Origin: JAMXLO01 sp964427005 | GTDB taxonomy: Bacteria > Pseudomonadota > Alphaproteobacteria > Acetobacterales > Acetobacteraceae | Assembly (NCBI GenBank): GCA_964427005.1 | Contig: CAYRTL010000007.1 | Location: 1-64,000, forward strand | Reading direction: 5' to 3' | Length of the DNA stretch: 64,000 nucleotides | Shown: piece after piece, positions 35,976 to 44,932 of the stretch | Position numbering within the stretch: position 1 is the first letter of the stretch | Layout: every line of letters starts with the position of its first letter | The notes under the pieces: model-generated | What the model was told of the DNA's origin: nothing | Databases searched by the model: none | The model's input: only the letters and a program-made list of their open reading frames with translations | Program-made: the position numbers and the translations under genes

Positions 35976-36210
35976 GCTCGCAAGCTGGCGGCCACGCGAG
36001 GGCGCGGCTTTACCCCAGCCGCTCAGGCGCGACAAGCGCACGAGGCGCTTTGAGATTTCGGCCGCTGGTATCAACGTCCGCGCGGGGCTATACCTCGCGT
36101 CCCATGATTTTGCGCTTTTGCCGCTCAAATTCCTGTGCGTCCCCCCATGCCAAGCAAGCCGACCTCGTGCTAGCTTGGTTTCAACCGTTATCATTTCGTA
36201 GGTAAGTCGC

Positions 36211-37173
36211 ATGGCTCAGACCAGCCGCAGCAAGGGAAAGGCTCGGCCCCGGTCCCGCTCTGGCAACGGGTCCCACGAAACGGCCGCCACGCCGCCATCG
36301 CGTGACTACAGCATTGCTGCGGTGGGCCGGGCTCTGGACCTTCTGGAGGCCCTCTCACGTATCGGTCCCGCCCCTCTGGCGGCTCTGGCAGACGAGGCAC
36401 GGTGCACCCGCACGGCAGGGTTCCGGCTTCTACGCACGCTGGAGGCACGTGGGTTTGCCATCCAGGACGAAGCGCGCGGGATGTGGCGGCTCGGCGCCAG
36501 ATGGGGGGTGCTGGGACGTGCTGCCGCCGAACAGGGTGCCCTGGAAGCCACGGCGATGCCGTTCCTTGCCGCACTCGGCAAGACCAGCGGCGAGAACGTG
36601 TACTTGCGGGTTCGCGACGGCCTGGAGTGCGAAACCATCGCCGTCTACCAAGCCGACCCCGGGCTCCGGGTATACAGCGAAGTTGGCAAGCGCCAGCCGC
36701 TGCATGCCGGCTCAAGCCGGATGCTGCTGGCCTATGCGCCGGAGGCGGTTCAGACCCAGGTCCTGGCACAGCGCCTGCCCCGGTTCACCCCGGCCACACG
36801 AACCGACGCTGCCTGGATCGCAGCCGATCTTCAGCGCATCCGCAGCCGTGGCTACCTGCTTACCACGGATGAGGTTGTGGCTGGCGCGGCCACGGTCGCC
36901 GCCCCGGTTCGCGACGCGTCCGGACAAGTCGTCGCGGTGTTGTCCGTCAGCGCACCGACCATGCGGATGCGGCCTCCCAGGCCCCGCGCCCTACTACCGA
37001 TGGTCCTGGATGCCGCGACGAAACTGTCGCGAGCGCTGGGGGCCGCGGCGAGTGAAAACGCTGCGCGTAGCGCCACCAGCCCCCGCGTCGGCACGTCAGC
37101 TACGGCCGGCGCCGATACGGGCGCGCTCGCGCCGGTTCTGGCCTCCCCCGGCCCTCACTCCATCTTTCGCTGA
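36211..37173 (+). CDS. IclR-family transcriptional regulator
   Basis: A 320-residue regulator. The N-terminal 30 residues are basic and low in complexity. A winged helix-turn-helix follows (SIAAVGRALDLLEALSRIG to LRTLEARGF), then the IclR effector domain (ENVYLRVRDGLECETIAVYQ, PLHAGSSRMLLAYAP). About 40 Ala/Thr-rich C-terminal residues lie beyond the family end. It is convergent with the solenoid protein gene, with only 3 nt between stops. The genes it controls are unclear. Confidence 0.88.
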   Translation: MAQTSRSKGKARPRSRSGNGSHETAATPPSRDYSIAAVGRALDLLEALSRIGPAPLAALADEARCTRTAGFRLLRTLEARGFAIQDEARGMWRLGARWGVLGRAAAEQGALEATAMPFLAALGKTSGENVYLRVRDGLECETIAVYQADPGLRVYSEVGKRQPLHAGSSRMLLAYAPEAVQTQVLAQRLPRFTPATRTDAAWIAADLQRIRSRGYLLTTDEVVAGAATVAAPVRDASGQVVAVLSVSAPTMRMRPPRPRALLPMVLDAATKLSRALGAAASENAARSATSPRVGTSATAGADTGALAPVLASPGPHSIFR

Positions 37174-37176
37174 TCC

Positions 37177-39837
37177 TCAGGCCTCTTCCCTTGGCTTGAG
37201 TACGCCTGAGTAGGTGAGAAGCGCCAGCGACGTCGCAAGCTTTCCCAGGAACGAGAAGGTGGGCCAAAACACGCGCCAGAATTCAGTCCCTGGACCGGTA
37301 TCGACCCAGCATTTGTCCGTCTGGTGCAGCGCCATCACCGGCACCATCATGTCCATCGCATAGAACATCGGATTGATGTCGCTCCGCCCGCAGGGCGGCG
37401 CCGGGGCCGTATTCTGCTCATGTTCGGCGCGCAGGAAAGCTGGCGCCTCACTCACCTCGGTCATGGCATAGGAGTAATTGACCACCAGCACCTTGGACTG
37501 TTTCCACGCCCACCACACGCCACCAGTGCCGATGGCCAGCAGAATGAGCACGGTCAGGGTTGCCCGCACCGGTGACAGTCCGAAGCCAAAGCACACCCCC
37601 CAGATGCCGCGCACCAGCCGTGCCAGCCAGTTGGAACTCGGCATCACCCATTGTTCGACAATGGCCACTTCGCGAGCCGCCTGATAATGCCCTTGCGCCC
37701 GGAGCACCTTTGCGAGGTGCCGGTACGGCTGAGGATGGAATTCAGCCGCCTTCGATTCCTGCCGGTGCACCCATTCTAGGCGCTGCTTGATATGAGCACG
37801 CTGGGCATGCAGCCTGCGCCAGGCAAGCCGAACGGCCCAGGCAGGCGAACGTCCATGTCCGGGGAGAGAAGCCCAGCGGCTGAGCGCTGATACCGCTATC
37901 CCGATTCCACTGCCTTCGTCGGAGGGGAGATGGCCAAATCGGTCATATACGAACCCGTCCAGGTTCAGCAGGCAGACTATTCCCTCCCCAGTCCGTCCGG
38001 CGCCCCACCCAGCCGGAAAACCCTCATCGTCGAGCGTGGCGGCCCGAGCGCCGCCCAGATCGATCGTGAGCGGCACCTCCGCCATGAAATCACGCGCCAT
38101 GACCGCCGCACCGATACGAGCATGCGCGAGGTGCACCCGCGGCAATGCATCGAAGCCCTTGCGGTAGCCGTACTTGCTGTCGCCATAGGTAATTTCGGCG
38201 GGAAACCGCAACTCATCCCAGATCAGGCTGCCCCCCGTCTGTAAATTCTCGCAGTCCAGCCGGCCGAGTACCGCGAGGTTCAACAGCTTCACATCGCCAG
38301 CGACCGAGAGATTGGTGGCTACCAACGCACCCGCCGCCGTGCGGCCCGCCGCCATTGGCGATGGACCAATAAAGACCGCACCCGAGCAGTCGAGGTCGCG
38401 GCCGACCTTGGTGCCCCAAAGACTGACGTACCCAAGACTGGCGAAGCCCTGGTTCAGCAGCACGTCGCCGGCGATCGCCACATTGGTCAGGCGCAGCGTC
38501 TCGCGCGAACCAGTCTCCGGCCAGTTCTCGAACGAGGCCCCGCAACATTCCACGTTGCTGTCCACCGTCGCCCCAAGCAGGCTCACGCCCCCGCGCGCGG
38601 TGAACCCGTGGCGTAACAGCACCGCGCCACCAATGGTGGCGTTCTCCGCGGCGAGCGCCACTCCGGTGCCATTGGCGGTCGGGTTGCTGAAGCTGGCGCC
38701 ATCGCACTCCAGATTGCCGCCGAGTTTCGCTCCTATCAGGCTGACGGTGCCTCGCGCTGTGAAACCATTGCGCAGCAGGACGGCGCCGCCGATGACGGCA
38801 TGATCCGCGGCGAGGGCGACTCCGGTTCCGTCTTTCGTGGCATTGGTCAGCTTGGCCCCGTCACATTCGAGGCTGCTGGCGATCCGCGTGCCCCGCAAGG
38901 TGATCGCGCCCTCGGCAGTAAAGCCGTTGCGTAATAGTAGCGAACCGCCGATTTCGGCGGTGTCCGCCGCCAGGACAACACCACTCCCGTCTTCGGAACG
39001 ATTCACCAGCCGTGCGCCATTCATATCAAGCGTGCCGGCGATGCGCGCGCCCATGAGCCAGATGAGGCCTGCTGCAACGAACCCGTCGCCCAGGATCACC
39101 ACTCCATCGAAACGCGCGGCCTGGGCACCAATCGCGTCGCCTTCTCCCGCGCCGACGCCGGCACCACGCGCCACCACGTCTCCCGTGACGTGCGCGGTAT
39201 CCAGCGATACGCCGCCGATGGCTGTGAAACCGCCCATCAGGTCCAGGCTGCCTCGAATTTCCGCTCCTGAGAGCCGCAGCGCATAAAGCGCGTCGCGGTT
39301 TGCAATGCCTGGCCTTGGCGGTGGGACGTGCAGGCGTGCTCCCCGTGCGAGCAGATCCCCATCAATCACCGCGGCATGCGCGTCGATCCAGGCCGCATCT
39401 TCCAGGGGCGTTGCGCCGGTGAAGTCGAACGACCCATCGATGCGCAGTCCCCGCATACGCACCTCGCCAATGCGGCTGTTGCGCAGCGACAGGCGCGCCA
39501 AGCGGGCATTGCAGAAGTCGAGCGGCGCTGCGATTTCACAGCCCTCCAGCGCGAGCGCGGGCAACCCCGCGCCCGACGGGCCGGCGCAATCGGCGAGATC
39601 GAGCGTCTCCTCGAGGCGTGCGCCGCGGATTCGCACGCCCGGCAGTCTGATGGGCCACGCGCTGTCTGCCGGCTGCAATCCAAGGAGCAGATGGCGCAAG
39701 AAGGCGGCCCGAATGAGCGGGGGGTCCTCACCCGGAAACCGCGCCACCTCACCTGCCGCCGTCCGTGCGATCACCTCCGCCTCTGCGTCGAGCAGAATCG
39801 CTGGATCGAAGCCAGGTTTGCGCAACTCGTCAGGCAT
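37177..39837 (-). CDS. Beta-solenoid repeat protein with C-terminal membrane domain
   Basis: An 886-residue protein of unknown function. Residues 60-600 are repetitive, with short hydrophobic strands ending in Gly, as in pentapeptide or bactofilin-like solenoids. Five units of exactly 53 residues start near 243, 296, 349, 402 and 455 and share IGGAVLLRNGFTARG..SL.GAK. A TPR-like helical pair follows (YRHLAKVLRAQGHYQAAREV, about 705-724), then a membrane helix at 760-778, a loop with Cys816 and Cys843 around FYAMDMMVPVMALHQ, and a second hydrophobic segment at 854-880. This layout resembles actinobacterial proteins often labelled membrane-associated oxidoreductase, with no proven activity. It starts 24 nt downstream of the CMD-domain gene, so the two are probably one transcript. 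Confidence 0.8.
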   Translation of the reverse strand: MPDELRKPGFDPAILLDAEAEVIARTAAGEVARFPGEDPPLIRAAFLRHLLLGLQPADSAWPIRLPGVRIRGARLEETLDLADCAGPSGAGLPALALEGCEIAAPLDFCNARLARLSLRNSRIGEVRMRGLRIDGSFDFTGATPLEDAAWIDAHAAVIDGDLLARGARLHVPPPRPGIANRDALYALRLSGAEIRGSLDLMGGFTAIGGVSLDTAHVTGDVVARGAGVGAGEGDAIGAQAARFDGVVILGDGFVAAGLIWLMGARIAGTLDMNGARLVNRSEDGSGVVLAADTAEIGGSLLLRNGFTAEGAITLRGTRIASSLECDGAKLTNATKDGTGVALAADHAVIGGAVLLRNGFTARGTVSLIGAKLGGNLECDGASFSNPTANGTGVALAAENATIGGAVLLRHGFTARGGVSLLGATVDSNVECCGASFENWPETGSRETLRLTNVAIAGDVLLNQGFASLGYVSLWGTKVGRDLDCSGAVFIGPSPMAAGRTAAGALVATNLSVAGDVKLLNLAVLGRLDCENLQTGGSLIWDELRFPAEITYGDSKYGYRKGFDALPRVHLAHARIGAAVMARDFMAEVPLTIDLGGARAATLDDEGFPAGWGAGRTGEGIVCLLNLDGFVYDRFGHLPSDEGSGIGIAVSALSRWASLPGHGRSPAWAVRLAWRRLHAQRAHIKQRLEWVHRQESKAAEFHPQPYRHLAKVLRAQGHYQAAREVAIVEQWVMPSSNWLARLVRGIWGVCFGFGLSPVRATLTVLILLAIGTGGVWWAWKQSKVLVVNYSYAMTEVSEAPAFLRAEHEQNTAPAPPCGRSDINPMFYAMDMMVPVMALHQTDKCWVDTGPGTEFWRVFWPTFSFLGKLATSLALLTYSGVLKPREEA

Positions 39838-39861
39838 TGTGTTCGCCAGACACGCCGCTCA

Positions 39862-40632
39862 TCAGAGCTTTCCGGCCTTCTTCGCTTCATCCAGCAACGC
39901 GGGCACGCCCTCGGTGATTGTATGGATTCCGAGTACGCTGGTCAGTTGCAGCACTTCCATGATTTCAGCGACGGTTGCGCCATGCGCCAGCGCGTTGCGG
40001 ATGTGCGTACGCAGGCCGGGCATATACAGATGTGTTGTGGCAGCATCGATCGCGACATAGATCAGCTCGCGAATCTTCGGCGCCAGCGTGCCGTGTTGCC
40101 AAGGGACAGAGGAAAGTCGCGAATAGGCGTCGAAGAATTCCGGAGAATGCTGCAAGAGCTGTTCCCACACGGGATTCCAATAGCCGCGATTGGCGACGAA
40201 TTCCTGTTTCAGCCTTTCCTGTTCTGCCGTCAGCGGCCCTTCCTTGACCTCGGAGCCACGACCTGACTTGCGCAACTCGTCAATCAATATCGGTAACCCG
40301 GTCGAGATCGTATGAATGCCGAGTACCGACACGATCTGCAGCACTTCCATGACTTCGTCACGCGAAGCGCCATGCTTCAACGCGTTGGCGATATGAATTC
40401 GCGTACCGGGGTTGTAGAGATGCGTGGTTGACGCATCGATCGCGACGTAAATCAGTTCCTTGATCTTCGGCGGCAGCGTGCCGTGCTTCCAGGGCACTGA
40501 GGAGAATGCGCTGTACGCCTCGAAAAATTCTGGCGAAAGCTGCAGCACGCCATCCCACAGTTCGCTCCAGTAGCCTCGGGCCGCAGTGAATTCGTCCTTG
40601 AGCTTCTGCCGGCGTGCATCGAGTTCGGCCAT
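39862..40632 (-). CDS. Tandem carboxymuconolactone decarboxylase-like protein
   Basis: A 256-residue protein made of two similar CMD/AhpD-like domains (about 1-120 and 130-256). Each has the same landmarks: PKIKELIYVAIDAST / PKIRELIYVAIDAAT, then THLYNPG / THLYMPG, a helix with RIHIANALKHGA / RTHIRNALAHGA, and VLGIHTI. The redox CxxC of AhpD is absent from both halves; a TH pair stands there instead. ATG 40632 has GGGAGGAA upstream. It lies 60 nt after accA and 24 nt before the solenoid gene. The reaction is unknown. Confidence 0.85.
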   Translation of the reverse strand: MAELDARRQKLKDEFTAARGYWSELWDGVLQLSPEFFEAYSAFSSVPWKHGTLPPKIKELIYVAIDASTTHLYNPGTRIHIANALKHGASRDEVMEVLQIVSVLGIHTISTGLPILIDELRKSGRGSEVKEGPLTAEQERLKQEFVANRGYWNPVWEQLLQHSPEFFDAYSRLSSVPWQHGTLAPKIRELIYVAIDAATTHLYMPGLRTHIRNALAHGATVAEIMEVLQLTSVLGIHTITEGVPALLDEAKKAGKL

Positions 40633-40692
40633 GTGAGTTCCTCCCTCAGCCGTGGAAGGGTCGGAAGGAAGCCCGCAACAAGTCAAGCACGG

Positions 40693-41649
40693 TTACGTGG
40701 CGGCCCCGTTGCCAATCTCCAGGAACTTCTCGCGCCGGCGTGCCTTCAGGGTGGCGCCGTCCAGCGCGACCAGCGGTGCCAGCGCGGTGGCAACGGCATC
40801 GCCGACCGCGGCGATGGTCGCGGTTGCATCGCGCTGCGCGCCGCCCAGAGGCTCCGGGATGATCATGTCCACCAAGTTGAACCGCTTCATGTCCTCCGCG
40901 GTCAGCCGCAAGGCCTCCGCCGCGGCAGCAGCCTGCGAGGCCTCACGCCATAGGATCGAAGCGCACCCCTCCGGCGAGATGACCGAATAGATGGCATGTT
41001 CCAACATCAGGACGCGGTCGCCGGCGGCCAGCGCGATGGCGCCACCTGAGCCGCCCTCGCCGATGATGGTGGCAACCAGCGGCACGGGCACCTCCAGGCA
41101 GGCTTCGATCGACCGCGCGATCGCATCGGCCTGACCCCGGGCTTCGGCATCAATTCCGGGGAATGCGCCAGATGTGTCCACAAAGCTCAGAATCGGCAGG
41201 CCGAACCGGCCGCCCAACTCAATGAGACGGCGCGCCTTCCGATAGCCCTCCGGCCTCGCCATTCCGAAGTTATGTTTCACGCGGCTTTCCGTATCGGAGC
41301 CCTTTTCGGTCCCCAGCACGACAACAGAGCGTCCACGAAACCGGCCGATTCCGCCCAGGACGGCGGCATCATCGGCGAATGCGCGATCGCCGGCGAGCGG
41401 CGTGAAATTGGTGATCAGCGCGGCAATGTAGTCCATGGCCTTCGGCCGATCGGGATGGCGCGCCACGAGCGTTTTCTGCCACGGGGTCAACTTCGCGTAC
41501 GTGGCGCGAAGCTGCCTGTCGGCTACCGCCATCAGCCGCGCCACTTCGTCGGCGATATTGATGCCGTCGGGCTCCGACATGCGCCGGAGCTCTTCGATTT
41601 TGCCCTCCAGTTCGGCAATCGGTTTCTCGAAATCGAGGTAATGGCGCAT
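40693..41649 (-). CDS. accA: Acetyl-CoA carboxylase carboxyltransferase subunit alpha
   Basis: A 318-residue subunit that transfers the carboxyl group from biotin to acetyl-CoA, the committed step of fatty acid synthesis. It has the N-terminal dimer region (YLDFEKPIAELEGKIEELR), the crotonase-like core with FVDTSGAFPGIDAEARGQ, the oxyanion glycines GEGGSGGAIALAAGD, and SVISPEGCASILWR. Length is normal. The CMD and solenoid genes follow on the same strand. Confidence 0.96.
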   Translation of the reverse strand: MRHYLDFEKPIAELEGKIEELRRMSEPDGINIADEVARLMAVADRQLRATYAKLTPWQKTLVARHPDRPKAMDYIAALITNFTPLAGDRAFADDAAVLGGIGRFRGRSVVVLGTEKGSDTESRVKHNFGMARPEGYRKARRLIELGGRFGLPILSFVDTSGAFPGIDAEARGQADAIARSIEACLEVPVPLVATIIGEGGSGGAIALAAGDRVLMLEHAIYSVISPEGCASILWREASQAAAAAEALRLTAEDMKRFNLVDMIIPEPLGGAQRDATATIAAVGDAVATALAPLVALDGATLKARRREKFLEIGNGAAT

Positions 41650-41696
41650 GGGGCGCGGGCTTTAGCACAATTCCCCGAGCCGGAAAGGCTGTGGGC

Positions 41697-41930
41697 TCAG
41701 CTATGCGGGCCGGCGTTGGCCGGGAAGAAATAGGAGATCGGAACCCCAAGGATCTGGCTCAACCGAACCAGATGCTCGGGAGGCACACGCGTCCTTGCGC
41801 GTTCGTAGGCCTCGATCTCGGCGGAATCCACCCCCAATGAGGCAGCGAGCTGGTCCTGGCTCAGGCCGAGGGCGAGACGCTTTCCCCTGATGCGGCGCCC
41901 GACATGCTGATCGATCGCCGTCACATCCAT
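41697..41930 (-). CDS. XRE-family helix-turn-helix protein
   Basis: A small DNA-binding protein of about 77 residues. The HTH is IRGKRLALGLSQDQLAASLG with the second helix DSAEIEAYERARTRV, followed by LVRLSQILGVPISYFF. The start is unsettled: AGAGGA directly abuts the ATG at 41930, while a GTG two codons later (41924) sits 6 nt behind it, and another GTG lies at 41939. It is upstream of accA on the same strand, 47 nt away. The target is unknown. Confidence 0.8.
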   Translation of the reverse strand: MDVTAIDQHVGRRIRGKRLALGLSQDQLAASLGVDSAEIEAYERARTRVPPEHLVRLSQILGVPISYFFPANAGPHS

Positions 41931-42106
41931 TCCTCTCACTAAGTCGTCAATACAACGTTAAATTAGCGTTATTCCGTCGGTCTCATAGCCTGAGGACCGC
42001 GGCCGTGCCAGAGGTAAAACGCTCGGGTCTCCCGCGCGAAAGGGGCAGTCTCTTCAACCCGGCGCTATGACCGGCCTAACAGGGCGTCAGTCAGCGAGAT
42101 AGCACC

Positions 42107-42673
42107 CTAGCGTAGGCCAGCGGATTTCCTGACCGCGGCCAAAATCTCGGCAGAAAGTTCTGGATCATCGGCAAGCCTCGCCAGAACGACGGCACCGACC
42201 ATGCCGGACAATGTGGCCAAGGCCCGGTCACGGCGCCGTCCGGGCAGACAACCGACCAGCGCGTCCGTCATCCGGCGGATCGAGGCCGTGATCGAAGGCC
42301 GTATGTTGCGCCGGCGCGCCACTTCCGGTCCCAGCGTGGTCAGCACGCAGCCTCTATCGGCCGCCTCTACATGCACCGGATCGAGGTAGCCGCCGACGAT
42401 CTGGGCGAGGGCGCTGTCCCGGTCCGCTTCCTGGCTGATCCGCTCCCACCGCGCGGCGGAACGCGCCAGCGACGCGGATGCTGCCTCGGCGACCAGCATC
42501 TCCTTCGAGCCGAAATGCGCATAAAATCCACCATGTGTCAGGCCCGCGTGGTGCATGATCGCATCCACGCCGACAGCATCGATGCCGTGGCTGCGAAACA
42601 GGGCCAGAGCAGATTTCAGGATCCGTTCGCGTGTCTCGGCTTTGCGCTCACTTGTGACGCGCATCTGTGCCAT
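42107..42673 (-). CDS. TetR-family repressor of the adjacent MFS transporter
   Basis: A 188-residue regulator. The N-terminal TetR HTH reads ILKSALALFRSHGIDAVGVD..AGLTHGGFYAHFGSKEML, and the C-terminal ligand domain is of the AcrR/YxaF type with Cys at CVLTTLGPE. An alternative ATG three codons later (42664) has better spacing from AGGG. It is divergent from the MFS gene, and two identical palindromes in the shared promoter region are its likely operators, giving autoregulation plus repression of the pump. Confidence 0.88.
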   Translation of the reverse strand: MAQMRVTSERKAETRERILKSALALFRSHGIDAVGVDAIMHHAGLTHGGFYAHFGSKEMLVAEAASASLARSAARWERISQEADRDSALAQIVGGYLDPVHVEAADRGCVLTTLGPEVARRRNIRPSITASIRRMTDALVGCLPGRRRDRALATLSGMVGAVVLARLADDPELSAEILAAVRKSAGLR

Positions 42674-42683
42674 CCCTGTATTG

Positions 42684-42699
42684 CATGACGATCGTCATG
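42684..42699. promoter_or_regulatory. TetR operator, site 1
   Basis: The 16-bp perfect palindrome CATGACGATCGTCATG. It lies 11 bp upstream of the TetR start and shares the 14-bp core ATGACGATCGTCAT with site 2, whose centre is 33 bp away. Position and symmetry fit a TetR dimer site. Confidence 0.8.
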
Positions 42700-42717
42700 T
42701 ATTTCCTTGACTAGCAT

Positions 42718-42731
42718 ATGACGATCGTCAT
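42718..42731. promoter_or_regulatory. TetR operator, site 2, over the MFS promoter
   Basis: The second perfect copy of ATGACGATCGTCAT. It falls downstream of a TTGACT at 42707-42712, a plausible -35 box for the MFS gene; the 17-bp spacer would be almost wholly covered by the palindrome. Binding here would block RNA polymerase. The -10 box is not clear. Confidence 0.75.
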
Positions 42732-42760
42732 GCTTGCGGCAAGTCGCGGAGGAGCTGACG

Positions 42761-44035
42761 ATGGGACCACGCCGCCTTGCCCGCGCGCTGGCCGGACGCA
42801 TCCATTATGCCTGGGTTGTCGTGGGCGTGATGTTCACCGTCATTCTCGCCACTGTCGGCGTCCGCGCCGCACCAGGCGTGCTGATCGTGCCCCTCGAGCA
42901 GGCGTTTGGCTGGAATGCTGCGACGATCTCCGGCGCAATCTCGCTGAACATCCTGCTAGGTGGGCTCGTTGGCCCGTTTGGCGCTGCCCTGATCCAGCGG
43001 ATAGGGATGCGCGGCACAGTGCTCGGCTCGCTCTCGCTGCTGGCGTTTGGCGCGGCCGGCGCCGCATTCGCCCGCCGCCCCTGGGAACTCTATGCCACAT
43101 GGGGCGTACTCGTCGGCATCGGCTCGGGCGCCGGCATGGTCGGCATGGCGACGGCGGTGGCCAATCGCTGGTTCGTCGCGCGGCGTGGCCTCGTGGTTGG
43201 GCTGCTGACCGCGAGCAATGCCAGCGGCCAGCTCGTCTTCCTGCCCTTATTGGCAAGCCTGGCCCAAAATCTGGGCTGGCAAAGCGTGCCTTGGGTGGTC
43301 GCGCTGGTGATCCTTGCGCTGATCCCGATCACCGCGCTGGTCCTTGCCGAAAGTCCGGGCAGCATTGGACTTGGGCCCTATGGGGCGGCCACCGAACCGC
43401 CGACCGTGCCGAGTGCCGCCAACCCGTTCGTCATCGCCTTGTCTGGCTTGGCACGCGGCGCGCGCTCCCTGGATTTCTGGCTGCTGTTCGCCAGTTTTGC
43501 TGTCTGCGGCTTCTCCACCAACGGCCTGGTGGCGACCCACCTCATTCCCTACTGCATCGACCACGGTATTCCCGAAGTCGGTGCGGCCAGCCTGCTCGCC
43601 GCAATGGGAATATTCGACCTCATCGGAACAACGGCGTCCGGCTGGCTCACGGACCGCTACAACGCCCGGGTGCTGCTGTTCTGGTACTACGGCTTGCGCG
43701 GCCTCTCGCTGATGATCCTGCCATTCACCAGCTTCGACATGGTCAGTCTGTCGATCTTCGCCGTGTTTTACGGCTTGGATTGGGTCGCGACCGTACCTCC
43801 GACAGTCGCTCTGACGACGGACGTGTTCGGTAAGCGCGATGCGCCGGTGATTGCATCATGGATCATGTGTGGACATCAGATGGGCGGCGCGCTCGCGGCA
43901 CTTGGCGGCGGCGTGCTGCGCAACGCGACCGGCAGTTACCTCACCGCTTTCGTCGCCAGCGGCACCGCCTGCCTCATCGCGTCGCTGCTGGTGCTGCGGA
44001 TCGCGAGGCGTCCGGTTCTCGTGCTCGCGGAGTAG
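42761..44035 (+). CDS. Major facilitator superfamily transporter
   Basis: A 424-residue, 12-helix MFS protein resembling the monocarboxylate/oxalate-formate antiporter-like group. It has the loop 2-3 region after AALIQRIGMRG, WFVARRGLVVGLLTASNASGQ in the middle of the N-half, and GWLTDRYNARVLLF at the loop 8-9 signature. ATG 42761 was chosen because GGAGGAG lies 6 nt upstream. Control by the divergent TetR through the two palindromes is likely. The substrate is unknown. Confidence 0.88.
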   Translation: MGPRRLARALAGRIHYAWVVVGVMFTVILATVGVRAAPGVLIVPLEQAFGWNAATISGAISLNILLGGLVGPFGAALIQRIGMRGTVLGSLSLLAFGAAGAAFARRPWELYATWGVLVGIGSGAGMVGMATAVANRWFVARRGLVVGLLTASNASGQLVFLPLLASLAQNLGWQSVPWVVALVILALIPITALVLAESPGSIGLGPYGAATEPPTVPSAANPFVIALSGLARGARSLDFWLLFASFAVCGFSTNGLVATHLIPYCIDHGIPEVGAASLLAAMGIFDLIGTTASGWLTDRYNARVLLFWYYGLRGLSLMILPFTSFDMVSLSIFAVFYGLDWVATVPPTVALTTDVFGKRDAPVIASWIMCGHQMGGALAALGGGVLRNATGSYLTAFVASGTACLIASLLVLRIARRPVLVLAE

Positions 44036-44037
44036 CG

Positions 44038-44928
44038 CTAGGCGGGCCGGGCCAGCGGATGATGCGCCTCGACCAGGCGCTGCAGCCGCTCCGTGAGGAC
44101 ATGCGTGTAGATCTGCGTAGTCGCAATATCCACATGACCAAGCAGCAATTGCAGGCTGCGCAGATCAGCCCCACGAGCCAGAAGATGCGATGCGAACGAA
44201 TGCCGGAGCACATGCGGCGAGACGCGCGCCGGGTCCAGGCCCGCATCGAGTGCAACGCGTTTCAGCAGCAGGAAGAAGGCCTGCCGTGTCAGCGGATGCC
44301 GCGGATCGCGCCCAGCAAACAGATAGCGCGTCGCTTTGTCCCCTGTGGACGCCAGCGCCGCGGCCGCCTCTTTCGCGCGTTCGGACAGCGGCACGATGCG
44401 CTCCTTGCCCCCCTTGCCCCGAACCAGCAGGACCGCGGCGTCGCGGGTGAGCGCGCGAATCGGCAGCGCCAGCAATTCCGATACGCGCAGACCGGTCGCA
44501 TAGAGGATTTCCAGCGCCGCTCGCGCGACCACGCCATTCCGCCCGGCCAGGCGCTTGGCGGCATCAAGTAAGGCATCCACCTCCTGTTCGCTCAGATATT
44601 TCGGTAGCGTTCTGGGCAGTCTCGGCGCATCGAGCAGGCGCGTAGGGTCATCGGCTCGTATCCCTTCGCGCAGCAGGAAACGATGGAACTGGCGCAGAGC
44701 TGACAGTCGGCGCGCCGCGGTGCGCGCAGCCAGGCCAGACTTCTGCAGGCTCGCCATGTACGACTGCAGCAGAACCGCATCGCACGCTGCGACCTCGTGG
44801 CCGCGTGCCGACGCAAAAGCCGCAAAATCATCCAGGTCCGCCTGGTACGCGGCCAACGTATTGCGCGCGGCGCCTTTCTCGGCCGCCAGCATCTCCAGAA
44901 ACGCCTCGACGTGCCTGTTCGCCGTCAC
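44038..44928 (-). CDS. xerD: Tyrosine recombinase XerD
   Basis: A 296-residue site-specific recombinase resolving chromosome dimers at dif with XerC. It has an N-terminal SAM-like core-binding domain (residues 1-90), then catalytic residues Arg in ATGLRVSELL, Lys in VRGKGGKERIV, His-x-x-Arg in HVLRHSF, His in LLGHVDI and the nucleophile Tyr in TQIYTHV. The GTG at 44928 follows the stop of a 51-residue gene by 4 nt. Its setting outside any mobile element supports a housekeeping Xer. Confidence 0.92.
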   Translation of the reverse strand: MTANRHVEAFLEMLAAEKGAARNTLAAYQADLDDFAAFASARGHEVAACDAVLLQSYMASLQKSGLAARTAARRLSALRQFHRFLLREGIRADDPTRLLDAPRLPRTLPKYLSEQEVDALLDAAKRLAGRNGVVARAALEILYATGLRVSELLALPIRALTRDAAVLLVRGKGGKERIVPLSERAKEAAAALASTGDKATRYLFAGRDPRHPLTRQAFFLLLKRVALDAGLDPARVSPHVLRHSFASHLLARGADLRSLQLLLGHVDIATTQIYTHVLTERLQRLVEAHHPLARPA

Positions 44929-44932
44929 GCCT

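Noticed and set aside
38500..39100. Regular DNA repeats that at first sight look like an array
   Set aside because: The 159-bp periodicity is the coding repeat of the solenoid protein (53 codons), not a CRISPR or satellite.
44038..44928. The tyrosine recombinase as the integrase of a mobile element
   Set aside because: Its family features and housekeeping setting (accA, aroKB) fit XerD, and no attachment repeats or cargo genes flank it.
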